Of a stretch of DNA of 64,000 nt, positions 19,198 through 28,584 are shown in pieces (within the stretch, counting starts at the first letter, position 1; each line of letters begins with the position of its first letter). The stretch is taken from assembly GCF_011038885.2 (NCBI RefSeq), contig NZ_CP064952.1, positions 806,001 through 870,000 on the forward strand, read 5' to 3'. The stretch comes from Schaalia sp. ZJ405 (GTDB taxonomy: Bacteria > Actinomycetota > Actinomycetes > Actinomycetales > Actinomycetaceae). Position numbers and translations under genes: made by a program. A model generated the notes under the pieces. It saw only the letters and a list, made by a program, of their open reading frames with translations, was not told the origin of the DNA and searched no databases.

Positions 19198-19239
19198 CCT
19201 CGTCCTCGTTCATGGGGATCAGGATTGACGAGGACGAGG
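19198..19239. terminator. Bidirectional hairpin from head-to-head GTCCTCGT repeats
   Basis: CCTCGTCCTCGT (19198-19209) pairs perfectly with ACGAGGACGAGG (19228-19239) across an 18-base loop, between the convergent ends of dnaE and the S4-domain gene. The right arm contains a full copy of the 12-base repeat on the minus strand (19224-19235) and also codes for the last residues of the S4 protein. Position and symmetry suggest a shared terminator built from repeat copies. Confidence 0.6.
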
Positions 19240-19476
19240 TGGCTCTTGAGACGGCCCAACCCGCGCTGCCTGAGGGCCGTGAGGAGAGAACACCTCGACG
19301 AGATCACCGGGGGAGAGGGTGTGTCCGCGTCGCGTGTCGACTTGGCCATTGATCGTCACATCCCCATCCTGAATGAGTTCGCGCGCCATCACGCCGTCTT
19401 CGGCGAGGCCGGCGAGCTTGAGGAACTGGCCGAGCTTAATGTCGCCGCGTACGGGGATCACGGGGGCGTCAGTCAT
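19219..19476 (-). CDS. Small S4-domain RNA-binding protein
   Basis: This 85-residue protein is made almost entirely of one S4 RNA-binding domain: IKLGQFLKLAGLAEDGVMARELIQDG, then VTINGQVDTRRGHTLSPGDLVEV. It belongs to the YbcJ/YaaA-like group of stand-alone S4 proteins, thought to bind structured RNA; the target is unknown. The ATG at 19476 follows GGAGGA at good spacing, which decides this start over longer readings. It is transcribed toward dnaE and divergently from hisD. Its last codons overlap the repeat-derived hairpin, so the C-terminus (PPRPRQS) is partly dictated by the repeat. Confidence 0.85.
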   Translation of the reverse strand: MTDAPVIPVRGDIKLGQFLKLAGLAEDGVMARELIQDGDVTINGQVDTRRGHTLSPGDLVEVFSPHGPQAARVGPSQEPPRPRQS

Positions 19477-19660
19477 GGAATCCTCCTGGAGATTGACCGA
19501 TCGGGTGCGAGGCCGGTCGTAGTGAACACACGTCCCCCAAAGTATGGCATGGCGTGGTCTGACATTCCGTGGGGACCGCAATTGTGTAAGGCCATCGGCC
19601 TCGCGGCTGTCGTTGCGGTCCGTCACATGATCCTTTCAGGGGAGGAGACGAGTTTTCCCC

Positions 19661-19676
19661 TAGGATCGTAGGTATG
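19661..19676 (+). promoter_or_regulatory. Leaderless-type promoter of hisD
   Basis: TAGGAT (19661-19666) is seven bases upstream of the hisD ATG. No usable ribosome-binding site is present, which suggests that transcription starts at the start codon. No convincing -35 box is seen. With no leader there is no room for a T-box or his attenuator. Confidence 0.55.
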
Positions 19677-21086
19677 AAACGCATGGATCTTCGAGGCTGC
19701 ACACTGTCCGTCGCTCAGCTGCGTGAGGATCTTCCCCGCGCCGCCCTCGACACGGCGAAAGCCGCTGAGGTCGTTGCGCCGCTGGTTGATCGCGTGAAAA
19801 CTCAGGGCGCTCCCGTGCTGTATGAACTTGCTGAGCGCTTCGACCACGTGCGTCCCCAGCATCTGCGTGTTCCACATGAGGCCATCGAGGATGCGCTTGC
19901 CCATCTTGACCCCAAAGTACGCCACGCCCTTGAAGTGTCGATTCATCACAATCGGCAAGGGCACACCCAGCAGCTACCTGAACCGGCCCAGGTTGATATT
20001 GTCCCCGGGGGAACGGTCACTCAGCGGTGGCTGCCCGTTGGGCGAGTTGGCCTCTACGTTCCAGGGGGACTGGCGGTTTACCCGTCGTCTGTTGTCATGA
20101 ACGTCGTGTGTGCGCAGGTTGCCGGTGTTGAGTCAATTGCTCTTGCTTCCCCTCCGCAGAAAGAATTCGGTGGTCTTCCCCACCCAACGATCCTCGCGGC
20201 ATGTGCCTTGCTCGGTGTTGATGAGGTGTGGGCAATCGGGGGAGCCCAAGCGATCGCAGCCTTTGCCTTTGGGGTCGAGGACGGCTCAGACATTCTTGAA
20301 CCCGTTGACGTTGTCACGGGCCCAGGAAATATCTACGTGGCCGCTGCGAAACGCCTCGTCCAAGGCACCGTGGGTATTGACGCGGAAGCCGGGACAACGG
20401 AAATCGCGATTCTCGCCGATGCCAGCGCCACCCCCGCTTTCGTTGCCGCCGACCTGATTTCCCAGGCCGAACACGATCCAGCCGCCGCGTCCGTCCTCGT
20501 CACCGACTGCGTTGATCTTGCCGACGCTGTCGAGGCACTCATTCCCAGCCAAGCTGAGGCCACGATGCACACGGAGCGGATTCTTCGCGCACTGTCGGGT
20601 CCGCAGTCAGGAATTGTCCTGGTCGATGATATTGACCAGGGGATCACCGTTGTCAATGCCTATGCCGCTGAACACCTGGAAATCCATACGCGCGACGCAC
20701 GGGCGGTCAGTGACAGGGTGCGCAACGCTGGGGCAATTTTCGTTGGGTCGTACACGCCAGTTCCACTGGGTGACTACCTTGCTGGGTCCAATCATGTTCT
20801 CCCCACCGGGGGAACCGCACGTTTTGCCTCGGGGTTGAATGTCACGCAGTATCTGCGTTCCCAGCAGGTTGTTGAATATTCCGAATCTGCGCTTGCGGGA
20901 CTTGCGGGGGACCTCAATACCTTGGCCACCGCTGAAGACTTACCAGCTCACGGTGCGGCTGCCCTCCTTCGCCAGGGCTTAGGTAGCGCCGCCGGTGGTG
21001 GGCGAACTGAGGCGGTGACCGGCACAGATACCGACGCCCTCAACGGTGTCGGCGGCGCAGAGCAGGGGAGAGCCACCCATGAGTGA
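19674..21086 (+). CDS. hisD: Histidinol dehydrogenase HisD
   Basis: HisD is a zinc enzyme that carries out the last two oxidations from histidinol to histidine with NAD. Family motifs are seen: [72 protein letters not shown] (metal-binding Q/H) and the C-terminal [20 protein letters not shown]. The protein is 470 aa, slightly long, with a Gly/Thr-rich tail. The second ATG at 19683 is possible. It heads the his gene run and overlaps hisC by eight bases. Confidence 0.96.
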   Translation: MKRMDLRGCTLSVAQLREDLPRAALDTAKAAEVVAPLVDRVKTQGAPVLYELAERFDHVRPQHLRVPHEAIEDALAHLDPKVRHALEVSIHHNRQGHTQQLPEPAQVDIVPGGTVTQRWLPVGRVGLYVPGGLAVYPSSVVMNVVCAQVAGVESIALASPPQKEFGGLPHPTILAACALLGVDEVWAIGGAQAIAAFAFGVEDGSDILEPVDVVTGPGNIYVAAAKRLVQGTVGIDAEAGTTEIAILADASATPAFVAADLISQAEHDPAAASVLVTDCVDLADAVEALIPSQAEATMHTERILRALSGPQSGIVLVDDIDQGITVVNAYAAEHLEIHTRDARAVSDRVRNAGAIFVGSYTPVPLGDYLAGSNHVLPTGGTARFASGLNVTQYLRSQQVVEYSESALAGLAGDLNTLATAEDLPAHGAAALLRQGLGSAAGGGRTEAVTGTDTDALNGVGGAEQGRATHE

Positions 21087-22203
21087 GGACATCATCTACC
21101 CGGTCCGAGAGGACCTCGCGGGGCTGCAACCCTACGGCGCACCCCAACTTGAGGTACCTATTCGCCTCAACGTCAACGAAAACCCTTACGCGCCCTCGCA
21201 GGCGATTATTGACGATATCGCCAGCTCTGTTGCCCAGGCGGCTGCAACGCTCAACCGCTATCCGGATCGTGACTTCCCTCAGCTGCGTGCCAGCCTCGCC
21301 GACTACCTGGCAACAGAGTCACACGTGCGTGTGTCTCCGGAGAACATCTGGGCGGCCAACGGATCCAATGAGGTGATGACTCAGATCCTCCAAGCATTTG
21401 GTGGACCCGGGCGTACCGTTGTGTCATTCGCCCCCACGTATTCGATGTATCACGAATATGCGCGCGATACGAACACGCGGTGGGTTCAAGGGCAGCGCGA
21501 CCCCGACTTTCACCTGGATATCGCTGCCGTTGAAGAGACGCTCAGGCGTGAACGCCCCTCAGTTCTCCTCCTGGCCAGCCCAAATAACCCGACGGGTACG
21601 GCCTTGCCGGTTGACGATCAGAAACGGATCCTCGACATTGCGGCAACAACCGGTCCGCAGATCAATGGTCGCGCAACCTCAACGATCGTCGTCATTGACG
21701 AGGCATACGGGGAGTTCCGTCGCGCCGGAGTGCCCTCCGCTCTTGAGCTGTTAGACACTCACCCCCATCTGGTTGTGTCCCGCACAATGTCGAAAGCCTT
21801 CGCTATGGCCGGTCTTCGGTTGGGGTATATGGCGGCGGCGCGCGCAATCATTGACGCCATCATGCTGGTTCGCCTTCCCTACCACCTGTCGGATGTCACG
21901 CAGGCAACAGCGCTGGCAGCCCTCAGGCACAGCGCGGAGCTCCTGGGATACGTTGATTCACTGCGTGAAGAACGCGACTGCCTCGTGTCCTGGCTGCGTG
22001 AGAATGGATTCGACGCCATCGATTCGGATTCTAACTTTGTGCTCTTCGGGCAATTTGCAGATCGGGACGCGATCTTCCATGCTTTGCTTACACACGGAGT
22101 CCTCATCCGCGTTGTCGGCCCTAACGGGTGGCTTCGCGTGAGTGTGGGGACACCCCAGGAAACCGACGCCTTCAAGCAGGCACTCAAGGAGGTCACCGCA
22201 TGA
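21079..22203 (+). CDS. hisC: Histidinol-phosphate aminotransferase HisC
   Basis: HisC is a PLP-dependent class I/II aminotransferase acting on imidazole-acetol phosphate. [11 protein letters not shown] near the N-terminus, [20 protein letters not shown] and the PLP lysine K239 in [17 protein letters not shown] are present. [13 protein letters not shown] closes the fold. The length of 374 aa is normal. The chosen ATG (21079) lies inside the end of hisD and gives an N-terminus that matches the family. It overlaps hisB by four bases, so hisD-C-B are translationally linked. Confidence 0.96.
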   Translation: MSEDIIYPVREDLAGLQPYGAPQLEVPIRLNVNENPYAPSQAIIDDIASSVAQAAATLNRYPDRDFPQLRASLADYLATESHVRVSPENIWAANGSNEVMTQILQAFGGPGRTVVSFAPTYSMYHEYARDTNTRWVQGQRDPDFHLDIAAVEETLRRERPSVLLLASPNNPTGTALPVDDQKRILDIAATTGPQINGRATSTIVVIDEAYGEFRRAGVPSALELLDTHPHLVVSRTMSKAFAMAGLRLGYMAAARAIIDAIMLVRLPYHLSDVTQATALAALRHSAELLGYVDSLREERDCLVSWLRENGFDAIDSDSNFVLFGQFADRDAIFHALLTHGVLIRVVGPNGWLRVSVGTPQETDAFKQALKEVTA

Positions 22204-22811
22204 GCATCGAGACTCCGCGGATCGCGGTCGTTGATCGGACAACATCTGAGTCGTCGATTCACGTGGAAATGAACCTTGACGGAACGGGACGCACGGACAT
22301 TTCAACAACCGTCCCGTTTTACGACCACATGCTCACAGCCCTGGGGAAGCATTCGCTGATGGACCTGACGGTTCGAGCGACCGGGGATACGCATATCGAC
22401 GTTCACCACACGGTTGAAGACACCGCGATTTGCTTGGGACTTGCCCTCAAAGACGCGCTGGGAACCAAAGCGGGAATCCGCCGTTTCGCCGATGCGACCG
22501 TTCCTCTTGACGAAGCCCTCGCCCGCGCAGTCGTTGACCTTGCTGGACGCCCCTACATTGTTCACGAGGGCGAACCTGCTGGCCAGGAATACCACCTCAT
22601 CGGAGGGCATTTCACGGGGTCAATGACCCGGCATATTCTCGAATCCTTCACGTTGAATTCCGGAATCTGCCTGCACATGACTCTCCTGGCTGGTCGCGAC
22701 CCTCACCACATTGTCGAAGCCCAGTTCAAGGCCCTTGCCCGCGCCCTACGCTTCGCAGTTGAGCCGGATCCACGGGTGGAGGGGATCCCCTCCACCAAGG
22801 GAGCACTGTGA
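22200..22811 (+). CDS. hisB: Imidazoleglycerol-phosphate dehydratase HisB
   Basis: This is a monofunctional IGP dehydratase (203 aa), manganese-dependent, without the phosphatase domain of enterobacterial HisB. Signature motifs: [84 protein letters not shown]. The start overlaps the hisC stop (ATGA). A separate histidinol-phosphate phosphatase must be encoded elsewhere, as in other actinobacteria. Confidence 0.96.
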   Translation: MSIETPRIAVVDRTTSESSIHVEMNLDGTGRTDISTTVPFYDHMLTALGKHSLMDLTVRATGDTHIDVHHTVEDTAICLGLALKDALGTKAGIRRFADATVPLDEALARAVVDLAGRPYIVHEGEPAGQEYHLIGGHFTGSMTRHILESFTLNSGICLHMTLLAGRDPHHIVEAQFKALARALRFAVEPDPRVEGIPSTKGAL

Positions 22812-22845
22812 CACATCGGCCTTTGGGGGCAGATGAGAAAGCACA

Positions 22846-23571
22846 ATGGACACCATGAGCAATGAGCATTCGCACGACGACATTGACGCGCAATTCGCTG
22901 ACCTCGTTGCCGGAATTGACGGCCTGTCGATGGACACCGACATCAACGAACACGCGATGCCGGTCAGCGATGTCGATGCCAGCGGAGCCAACGCAGACGC
23001 ACAGGATGCGGACCCGAGGGACGCGCAGGACATTCCCGTTGATGAGTCGCTGCATCTTGACGGTGGTCGGCTGTCGGTCGCGCTCGTCCTCGCTCCCATT
23101 ACACGGCCCGAGGCACTGCATTCGCTGTGCGCGCTCGCGGGAATTCGCTGCAATGTTGTCCGGCTTAAGCCGTGGTCAGCGGTGTGGATGCGTGTGGAAA
23201 CACCCCCGACGGACGAGGACGAGCTCGATGAGATCCTCACGGGCGTCAAGCCGATGCCTCCTGAGGTTGATGCCGTTGCGCGGATGATTTCGCGACTGTC
23301 GAAATATGGGGCCGTTGCGGTGATGTCGTGGCTGGTTGAAGGTGACGGCGTGGAACCTGGAGTCTCTGGGCGTATCACGGCGCAACGGTACGTTGGAGGG
23401 GAACCTGAGGAAGCTATTCCGGCGGGACTTCTCCTCGGGTCGATGCCGCAGGCAGCGGAAGATCTGCTACTTGGACGTATGGAGCCATCTGACTACGCGG
23501 ATTCCGTTCTTGCTGACGGATCGTCTAGGCGCAGACCCGGACCGTTCGGGTGGATGCGGAAGAAACAGTGA
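22846..23571 (+). CDS. Conserved hypothetical protein within the his cluster
   Basis: I do not recognise the family. The 241-residue protein has an acidic, low-complexity N-terminus (about 1-75, rich in D and E). A compact domain follows (about 78-200) with [19 protein letters not shown] and [21 protein letters not shown], an alternation of hydrophobic strands and helices. The tail is basic ([14 protein letters not shown]). No signal peptide or membrane segment is seen. It lies between hisB and hisH, 34 bases after hisB and 22 bases before hisH, so it is probably co-transcribed with them. Base composition is like that of its neighbours. A role in histidine synthesis is possible only by position. 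Confidence 0.7.
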   Translation: MDTMSNEHSHDDIDAQFADLVAGIDGLSMDTDINEHAMPVSDVDASGANADAQDADPRDAQDIPVDESLHLDGGRLSVALVLAPITRPEALHSLCALAGIRCNVVRLKPWSAVWMRVETPPTDEDELDEILTGVKPMPPEVDAVARMISRLSKYGAVAVMSWLVEGDGVEPGVSGRITAQRYVGGEPEEAIPAGLLLGSMPQAAEDLLLGRMEPSDYADSVLADGSSRRRPGPFGWMRKKQ

Positions 23572-23593
23572 AAGACAAGCAAAGGTAGTAGAC

Positions 23594-24232
23594 GTGGTTT
23601 CTCCCCGAGTTGTTGTTCTCGATTACGGTTCCGGGAATGTCCGGTCGGCATGTCGTGCACTTGAAAAAGTGGGAGCGGACGTTGAGTTGACAGCCGAGCA
23701 AGACGCTGTTCTGAACGCCGACGGCTTGCTTGTCCCCGGGGTTGGGGCTTTTGGTGCCGTGATGGAGCAGCTCACCGCGATGCGGGCCCCTTTTCTCATT
23801 GATCAACGCCTCGCGGGAGGGCGCGCGGTGATGGGGGTGTGCGTGGGTCTTCAGGTGATGTTTGAGCGGTCTGCGGAAAAAGGGGAACACGAGGGGCTTG
23901 GTCAGTGGCCGGGCACCGTCGATCGCCTCGATGCACCTGTGATTCCACACATGGGGTGGAGTCCGGTTGACGCGGCCCCAGGATCTGAGCTATTCGACGG
24001 AGTCGAGGACGAGCGCTTCTACTTCGTTCACTCCTATGCGGCGCTTACTGATCCGGGGGAGGGATGGGATGCGGGCCCTCTTCCTGCGCCGAAGGCTTCG
24101 TGGGCCACCCACGGAAACAGTCGTTTCATTGCTGCGGTGGAAAACGGGGCGCTGCGGGGCACTCAATTCCACCCGGAGAAATCAGGTGATGCGGGCCTTC
24201 ACCTGCTGGAAAATTGGTTGCAGACTCTGTGA
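23594..24232 (+). CDS. hisH: Imidazole glycerol phosphate synthase subunit HisH
   Basis: HisH is the glutaminase subunit that feeds ammonia to HisF. It is a class I glutamine amidotransferase with nucleophile C83 in [10 protein letters not shown] and the His/Glu dyad in FHPEKSG (about 193-196). [13 protein letters not shown] and [10 protein letters not shown] are family motifs. The GTG at 23594, eight bases after AAGG, is the best start; longer in-frame readings run into the previous gene. The protein is 212 aa. Its partner hisF is not in this window, unlike in many his operons. Confidence 0.94.
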   Translation: MVSPRVVVLDYGSGNVRSACRALEKVGADVELTAEQDAVLNADGLLVPGVGAFGAVMEQLTAMRAPFLIDQRLAGGRAVMGVCVGLQVMFERSAEKGEHEGLGQWPGTVDRLDAPVIPHMGWSPVDAAPGSELFDGVEDERFYFVHSYAALTDPGEGWDAGPLPAPKASWATHGNSRFIAAVENGALRGTQFHPEKSGDAGLHLLENWLQTL

Positions 24233-24270
24233 AGCTGCGGCCCCACGGAAATTCATGTGTTTGTGTGCTC

Positions 24271-24282
24271 GTCCTCGTCAAT
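24271..24282 (+). repeat. 12-base repeat GTCCTCGTCAAT (intergenic copy)
   Basis: This is an exact copy in the hisH-hisA gap, 39 bases after the hisH stop. Its flanks (TC before, GA after) match those of two other copies. Expected by chance less than once in the window; eight are present. Confidence 0.8.
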
Positions 24283-24306
24283 GAATACGCACATCGGACA
24301 TGCGGG

Positions 24307-24312
24307 TACACT
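24307..24312 (+). promoter_or_regulatory. Possible hisA promoter -10 box
   Basis: TACACT preceded by GGG lies 27 bases before the hisA ATG. There is a ribosome-binding site (GAAAGGAAGAG) between them. No good -35 box is visible. It suggests that hisA and the next gene could be expressed independently of hisD-H. Confidence 0.35.
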
Positions 24313-24338
24313 CTCGGTCACGACGAAAGGAAGAGACG

Positions 24339-25100
24339 ATGACTCAGTCACTGACGTTGCTGCCGGCAGTTGATGTCGTTGACGGCAAGGCGGTACGCCT
24401 GAGGCAGGGTGCAGCCGGTACGGAAACCGACTACGGTCATCCGATGGATGCCGCTCGATCATTTGTTGATGCGGGTGCAACCTGGCTTCACCTCGTCGAC
24501 CTTGACGCCGCTTTTGGACGCGGATCAAATGCTCCACTCTTAGCAGATATCACGCGGGAACTACCGATTCACGTTGAGCTCTCTGGCGGTATCCGCGATG
24601 ACGAATCTCTTGCCAGGGCCCTCGATGCGGGTGCTCGCCGCGTCAACCTGGGAACCGCCGCGCTGGAAGATCCTCAGTGGACAGAACGTGTCATCGGCGA
24701 GTTCGGGGACCGTATCGCCGTTGGCTTGGATGTACGCGGGGAAACCCTCTCTGCTCGCGGATGGACGCGAGAGGGCGGCAACCTGTGGGAAGCGATTGAC
24801 CGTCTCAATCACGCCGGCTGTGTTCGCTACGTCGTCACCGATGTGGCGCGAGATGGCATGCTCTCAGGTCCAAACGTTGAGCTTCTGCGTCGAGTATGCG
24901 CAGCGACCGACGCGGCTGTCGTTGCATCCGGAGGAGTGTCCTCACTGGCGGATATTGCGGTACTGCGGGAACTCGTTGACATCGGTGTTGAAGGCGCGAT
25001 CGTGGGCAAAGCCCTCTACTCCGGGCAATTCACCCTTGAGGAAGCGCTCGCCGTTGCACGTGGCACGTCTGAGGGGCCGCGCTTGGGAGGCAACCAGTGA
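24339..25100 (+). CDS. hisA: HisA/PriA phosphoribosyl isomerase
   Basis: This is a (beta/alpha)8-barrel isomerase converting ProFAR to PRFAR. Actinobacterial members (PriA) often also catalyse the TrpF reaction. Two catalytic aspartates are seen: D12 in [15 protein letters not shown] and D172 in [26 protein letters not shown] and [10 protein letters not shown] hold the phosphate-binding loops. The length is 253 aa. Bifunctionality would depend on whether a trpF exists elsewhere, which the window cannot show. The stop overlaps the next gene (GTGA). Confidence 0.93.
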   Translation: MTQSLTLLPAVDVVDGKAVRLRQGAAGTETDYGHPMDAARSFVDAGATWLHLVDLDAAFGRGSNAPLLADITRELPIHVELSGGIRDDESLARALDAGARRVNLGTAALEDPQWTERVIGEFGDRIAVGLDVRGETLSARGWTREGGNLWEAIDRLNHAGCVRYVVTDVARDGMLSGPNVELLRRVCAATDAAVVASGGVSSLADIAVLRELVDIGVEGAIVGKALYSGQFTLEEALAVARGTSEGPRLGGNQ

Positions 25101-25993
25101 GCGAGGTCTGCTCCTCGAATGGGGGACAGGGTAACACTGCGGAACCTCTCGGTGGTGGCGCGCGGGACAACCACGGTGCTCACAGCGGGAACGTCGCAGG
25201 CAACGCCCGCAGTGCTCCGATGCTGAGCGAGGACCAGCGGGCACGCCTGGCCGGACGCCTCGCGATGTCTCCACGAGACCGAGGTGATGCGGGGCAGCTT
25301 CTTCCCCGCACCCGCGAGGCGCTGACCATTCCCGTTGAAGCTGATTGCGGTGCATCCCGTGTGGAAGCACTCGTGCATGCTCTTGAATCGGAGCGCCTGA
25401 TCATTCCGATTCTCGTGGAAGAGGACCCGCGGATCACCGGTGTGCACGCTGGTGACCCTAGGGAAAGTGCGCCAGGAGATTTTGTGCGCGTCGAAACCGA
25501 CGGCGGCCCGGCCCTGGCGGCCTATTCCTCGGCTCGGACGCTCGCGGCGGATCGGCCCGGTGCTCGTCCCACGTCGTGCAGTGCCCGCACGCTCGCACTC
25601 ACCGCTCTCGTGGAAACCCGCGGACGCTTCCTCGTTGATCCCGGTGGCGCGTCCGTCCTCGTTCCTCGGCCTGCAACCGCTGCGCTTGCCCAGGGGGACC
25701 GGTGGCTTCCGGCATGGAAAGATCCCGAGCTCCTGAGTGAATTGCGTGAGCGCGTGGGAATCGGCGACGAGGCTGAGTCGGCGACGAGGCCGATCGGAGT
25801 TGTTGATGTGAAGCTGGCGTACGCAGGTGAAGGGAAAGTACGTGTTCTCATTGCCTGTGATCCACATGTGCGTCTAACGCGCACAATGGGCGAGGTACGC
25901 GATGGCGTGTCTGAGGCGATTGAGGCGATCGGTCGGTCACCGCGTCTCGTGGCGGCAACTGATCATGTTGAGTACGTGCCGACGTGGGCGTGA
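25097..25993 (+). CDS. SseB family protein
   Basis: This 298-residue soluble protein resembles the SseB N-terminal domain family, commonly found between priA and infC in actinobacteria. The first 40 residues are low in complexity. The core holds helices ([14 protein letters not shown]), strands and [20 protein letters not shown], the usual SseB 'air/fyt' region in which a value is written into a mixed alpha/beta fold. [24 protein letters not shown] follows. A C-terminal domain ([24 protein letters not shown]) resembles the SseB C-terminal part. The GTG start overlaps the hisA stop. Function is unknown; SseB proteins are not enzymes of any established pathway. Confidence 0.7.
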   Translation: MSEVCSSNGGQGNTAEPLGGGARDNHGAHSGNVAGNARSAPMLSEDQRARLAGRLAMSPRDRGDAGQLLPRTREALTIPVEADCGASRVEALVHALESERLIIPILVEEDPRITGVHAGDPRESAPGDFVRVETDGGPALAAYSSARTLAADRPGARPTSCSARTLALTALVETRGRFLVDPGGASVLVPRPATAALAQGDRWLPAWKDPELLSELRERVGIGDEAESATRPIGVVDVKLAYAGEGKVRVLIACDPHVRLTRTMGEVRDGVSEAIEAIGRSPRLVAATDHVEYVPTWA

Positions 25994-26364
25994 AAAACCT
26001 GCGGGGATGTCCGCGACTCGTATGGCAGGTGGCGTGCTCAGGGGTGTCCCGCGCAGCGCATCGTGGCAGATGTGAGAGATCGCATCCTCAGTGGGGCTGC
26101 TGGGATGTTCGAGCTCCTGGGTATTCCTGGTAGTCTTAAAGCAATCGTCCGGGCGTCAGCCTGGAATGCAAGCGGAGTTTCTCCCACCTAGGTGCCCGCC
26201 CGCCAGCGTTGAGTTGGTGTGGAAGGCCAGCTTCACGGCTGAGCGAGGGAACCGGGTTTGATCGGCGCACACGCGTGTGTCCGATGAATGGTGAACCTCC
26301 GTGCGCATGTGGCGTGACGGAGGTTTTTCGTTGCGTCCCAACGCATCCGTGGAAGGAGCCACCC
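25994..26364 (+). promoter_or_regulatory. infC leader region (371 bases without a separate gene)
   Basis: This gap holds the 5' leader of the infC-rpmI-rplT operon. A weak promoter pair is TTCGAG (26108-26113) and TAGTCT (26131-26136), 17 bases apart, giving a leader of about 220 bases. A terminator-like hairpin at 26294-26325 with U5 lies 40 bases before the infC start. Leaders of this operon are classic sites of autoregulation by IF3 or L20. An in-frame ATG at 26284 could give a longer InfC but has no family support. Confidence 0.6.
26294..26328 (+). terminator. Attenuator hairpin upstream of infC
   Basis: AACCTCCGT (26294-26302) pairs perfectly with ACGGAGGTT (26317-26325) over a 14-base loop, followed by a run of five U (26324-26328). 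This is a rho-independent terminator inside the infC leader. It probably acts as an attenuator governed by L20, IF3 or leader translation. The GGAGG in its right arm could also compete with the true ribosome-binding site. Confidence 0.7.
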
Positions 26365-27000
26365 ATCAGCGAGACTCGTATTAACGAGCGGATCCGCGTC
26401 CCCGAGGTCCGCCTCGTCGGACCCGGAGGGGAACAGGTCGGCGTTGTCCGTGTCGAGGACGCGCTTCGTCTTGCCGAGGAGGCAGGACTCGACCTCGTTG
26501 AGGTTGCGCCCGACGCTAAGCCGCCGGTTGCCAAACTCATGGACTATGGAAAATACAAATACGAAGCCGCTCAGAAGGCTCGCGATGCTCGACGTAACCA
26601 GGCGAACACGCAGCTCAAAGAGATTCGTTTCCGCTTGAAGATCGACGATCACGACTTCGGGGTCAAGAAAGGCCACGTCGAGCGTTTCCTCTCGCAGGGA
26701 GACAAAGTCAAGGTCATGATCATGTTCCGTGGCCGTGAGCAGTCGCGTCCCGAGGCAGGTGTTCGTCTGCTTCAGCGCCTGGCCGAAGAAGTTGGGGACC
26801 TGGCAACAGTTGAATCCATGCCCCGCCAAGATGGTCGCAATATGACGATGGTTCTGGCACCGACGAAGCGTAAAGCTGACGCGGTGAACGAGCAGCGTAA
26901 GCGCCGCGAAGCTGAACGGGCTGAACGACGCGATAAGCGTGCGGAACGTGCGTCGAAAGACCAGGCACGCGCCGCGCAGAACAACTCAGCTGCTGGCTGA
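26365..27000 (+). CDS. infC: Translation initiation factor IF-3
   Basis: IF-3 binds the 30S subunit and checks the start codon. The protein starts best at an AUC codon (26365), six bases after AAGGAG. This gives [20 protein letters not shown], where family members begin. Non-AUG AUU/AUC starts are the known basis of infC autoregulation. The N-domain ([20 protein letters not shown]), the linker [19 protein letters not shown] and the C-domain ([25 protein letters not shown]) are complete. The tail of about 35 residues is highly charged ([15 protein letters not shown]). Length is 211 aa. Confidence 0.95.
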   Translation: MSETRINERIRVPEVRLVGPGGEQVGVVRVEDALRLAEEAGLDLVEVAPDAKPPVAKLMDYGKYKYEAAQKARDARRNQANTQLKEIRFRLKIDDHDFGVKKGHVERFLSQGDKVKVMIMFRGREQSRPEAGVRLLQRLAEEVGDLATVESMPRQDGRNMTMVLAPTKRKADAVNEQRKRREAERAERRDKRAERASKDQARAAQNNSAAG

Positions 27001-27063
27001 CCTCACGGATTGAGACTGAGGGCTTTGACTAACGTCAAAGTCAGAGAAGAAGGAAGCAAGAAG

Positions 27064-27258
27064 ATGCCGAAGAACAAGACTCACTCGGGTGCCAAGAAGC
27101 GTTTCCGCGTGACCGGATCCGGGAAGATCATGCGCGAGCAGGCAGGTGCGCGTCACCTCCTCGAGCACAAGTCCAGCCGCAAGACCCGTCGCCTCGCCAG
27201 CGATCAGGTTCTGGAGAAGGCTGACGTTAAGCGCGTCAAGCGACTCCTGGGCAAGTGA
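27064..27258 (+). CDS. rpmI: 50S ribosomal protein L35
   Basis: This is a small basic protein of the large subunit. [21 protein letters not shown] is the L35 N-terminus (first residues [13 protein letters not shown]), and the C-terminus ends KRVKRLLGK. It is 64 aa, the usual length. The ATG follows GAAGGAAG. It is the middle gene of infC-rpmI-rplT, whose shared regulation lies in the leader upstream of infC. Confidence 0.97.
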   Translation: MPKNKTHSGAKKRFRVTGSGKIMREQAGARHLLEHKSSRKTRRLASDQVLEKADVKRVKRLLGK

Positions 27259-27284
27259 GTGGTTGGAAGTAGGGAGAAACTGAA

Positions 27285-27665
27285 ATGGCACGTGTTAAGC
27301 GTTCAATTAACGCCAAGAAGAAGCGTCGTACCGTTCTCGAGCAGGCCTCCGGTTACCGCGGCCAGCGCTCACGCATGTACCGCAAGGCCAAGGAGCAGGT
27401 CACTCACTCCTTCGTCTACTCCTACCGCGACCGCAAGGCTCGCAAGGGAGATTTCCGTCGCCTGTGGATCCAGCGCATCAACGCAGCGTCCCGCGCCCAG
27501 GGCATGACCTACAACCGCTTCATCCAGGGCCTGAACCTTGCTGGAGTTGAGGTTGACCGTCGCATGCTCGCTGAGCTTGCCGTCTCGGACATCAACGCCT
27601 TCAACGCGCTTGTCCAGGTTGCCAAGGACGCCCTCCCAGCGGACGTCAACGCTCCTCGCGCCTGA
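27285..27665 (+). CDS. rplT: 50S ribosomal protein L20
   Basis: L20 is an early 50S assembly protein, and in other bacteria it represses its own operon by binding the leader. The 126 residues begin [16 protein letters not shown] with the basic, RNA-threading N-terminus. [16 protein letters not shown] and [12 protein letters not shown] follow, and [17 protein letters not shown] is in the globular C-domain. Start follows GTAGGGAG. Length is typical with a short tail (DVNAPRA). Confidence 0.97.
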   Translation: MARVKRSINAKKKRRTVLEQASGYRGQRSRMYRKAKEQVTHSFVYSYRDRKARKGDFRRLWIQRINAASRAQGMTYNRFIQGLNLAGVEVDRRMLAELAVSDINAFNALVQVAKDALPADVNAPRA

Positions 27666-27689
27666 TTTTCGCGCAGAGACTTCAGCCTC

Positions 27690-28577
27690 ATGGCGTCGAA
27701 GTTTTCACCTGAACGCCCAGCGGTCCTCGACAATCCGCATTCAGATCGAGTGCGGAAAGTCGCGGGACTTGCTGGGCGTTCTGCGCGTTCACGGACTCGC
27801 CTCATGCTCGTTGAGGGGCCTCAGGCTGTCCGCGAAGTCGTGTCCTTCCGCGGCTCGCATCTGCGCGACGTGTACGTGACGAGGACGGCCTCGGCCATGC
27901 ACCCCGATATCGTTGAGGCGGCGTATCAGGCCACGCGATGGGTCCACGAAGTCACAGATGACGTTGCTCAGGCAATGAGTCCGGATGCTCAGGGGATTCT
28001 TGCGGTTGCCGAGCTTTCAGCGATCGATACGGACAATGGCGTGACGATACCTGAGGGCGCGACCATCGCGGTTTTCGCCCAGGGACGCGACCCGGGAAAC
28101 GTTGGGACAATCATTCGTACCGCCGATGCGATGGGAGCCTCAGCGGTCATCACGGTCAGCGGAACCGTTGACGTTCGCAACCCCAAAGTTGTCCGATCCT
28201 CCGCCGGGTCAGTGTTCCACCTGCCGATTGTTTCCGTTTCATCTTTCGATGAGGCTGTTGTCCAGTGCCGCGCGTGGGGGGCGACGCTCCTGGGAACAAC
28301 CGGGGGAAGTGGCACCATCGCCCTCGATACCCTTATTTCTGATCCCCGCTCCGTCCTCCGCGCAACTCACGCATGGGTCTTTGGCAACGAAGCGAAAGGC
28401 CTTCAACCCGAGCAGCTTCAGGCCTGCGACGTCCTCGTCAATATCCCGATGACCGGACCCACGGAATCACTGAACGTCGCGTCGGCAGCTGCGATGTGTC
28501 TCTACGCCTCACAGTTGCGCCGGTCAACCCGCTCAGCCCGCGGGCGCTCCGATAACACGGGCGCTCCGATAAGCTGA
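27690..28577 (+). CDS. SpoU/TrmH family RNA 2'-O-methyltransferase
   Basis: This is an AdoMet-dependent 2'-O-ribose methyltransferase with the trefoil-knot SPOUT fold. An N-terminal substrate-binding domain (about 1-110, with RSRTRLMLVEGPQAVREV) precedes motif 1 NVGTIIRTADAMGASAV, motif 2 WVFGNEAKGL and motif 3 IPMTGPTESLNVASAAAMCLY. Position after infC-rpmI-rplT matches the actinobacterial TsnR-like/RlmB-like rRNA enzymes. The target nucleotide cannot be read from sequence. The basic C-terminus overlaps two 15-base direct repeats that also enclose the thiL -10 box. One 12-base GTCCTCGTCAAT copy is at 28431-28442. Confidence 0.88.
   Translation: MASKFSPERPAVLDNPHSDRVRKVAGLAGRSARSRTRLMLVEGPQAVREVVSFRGSHLRDVYVTRTASAMHPDIVEAAYQATRWVHEVTDDVAQAMSPDAQGILAVAELSAIDTDNGVTIPEGATIAVFAQGRDPGNVGTIIRTADAMGASAVITVSGTVDVRNPKVVRSSAGSVFHLPIVSVSSFDEAVVQCRAWGATLLGTTGGSGTIALDTLISDPRSVLRATHAWVFGNEAKGLQPEQLQACDVLVNIPMTGPTESLNVASAAAMCLYASQLRRSTRSARGRSDNTGAPIS
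28431..28442 (+). repeat. 12-base repeat GTCCTCGTCAAT in the SpoU methyltransferase gene
   Basis: Exact plus-strand copy within coding sequence, where it codes for VLVN in a conserved region of motif 3. Confidence 0.7.
28541..28572 (+). repeat. 15-base direct repeat at the thiL promoter
   Basis: The 15-mer CGGGCGCTCCGATAA occurs at 28541-28555 and again at 28558-28572. The second copy runs into the -10 box of thiL. It codes for the last residues of the methyltransferase. It could be a tandem operator or a simple duplication. Confidence 0.55.
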
Positions 28578-28584
28578 AGTCATG
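28570..28584 (+). promoter_or_regulatory. Leaderless-type promoter of thiL
   Basis: TAAGCT (28570-28575) lies six bases before the thiL ATG with no ribosome-binding site between. This is the leaderless spacing seen also for dnaE, hisD, coaD, rsmD and the response regulator in this window. Confidence 0.55.

Noticed and set aside
19477..19673. A T-box or his attenuator before hisD
   Set aside because: The -10 box is seven bases before the start codon, leaving no leader RNA.
26284..26364. N-terminal extension or leader peptide of InfC from ATG 26284
   Set aside because: Cysteine- and proline-rich residues are unlike IF-3, the frame passes through the attenuator hairpin, and AUC has the better ribosome-binding site.
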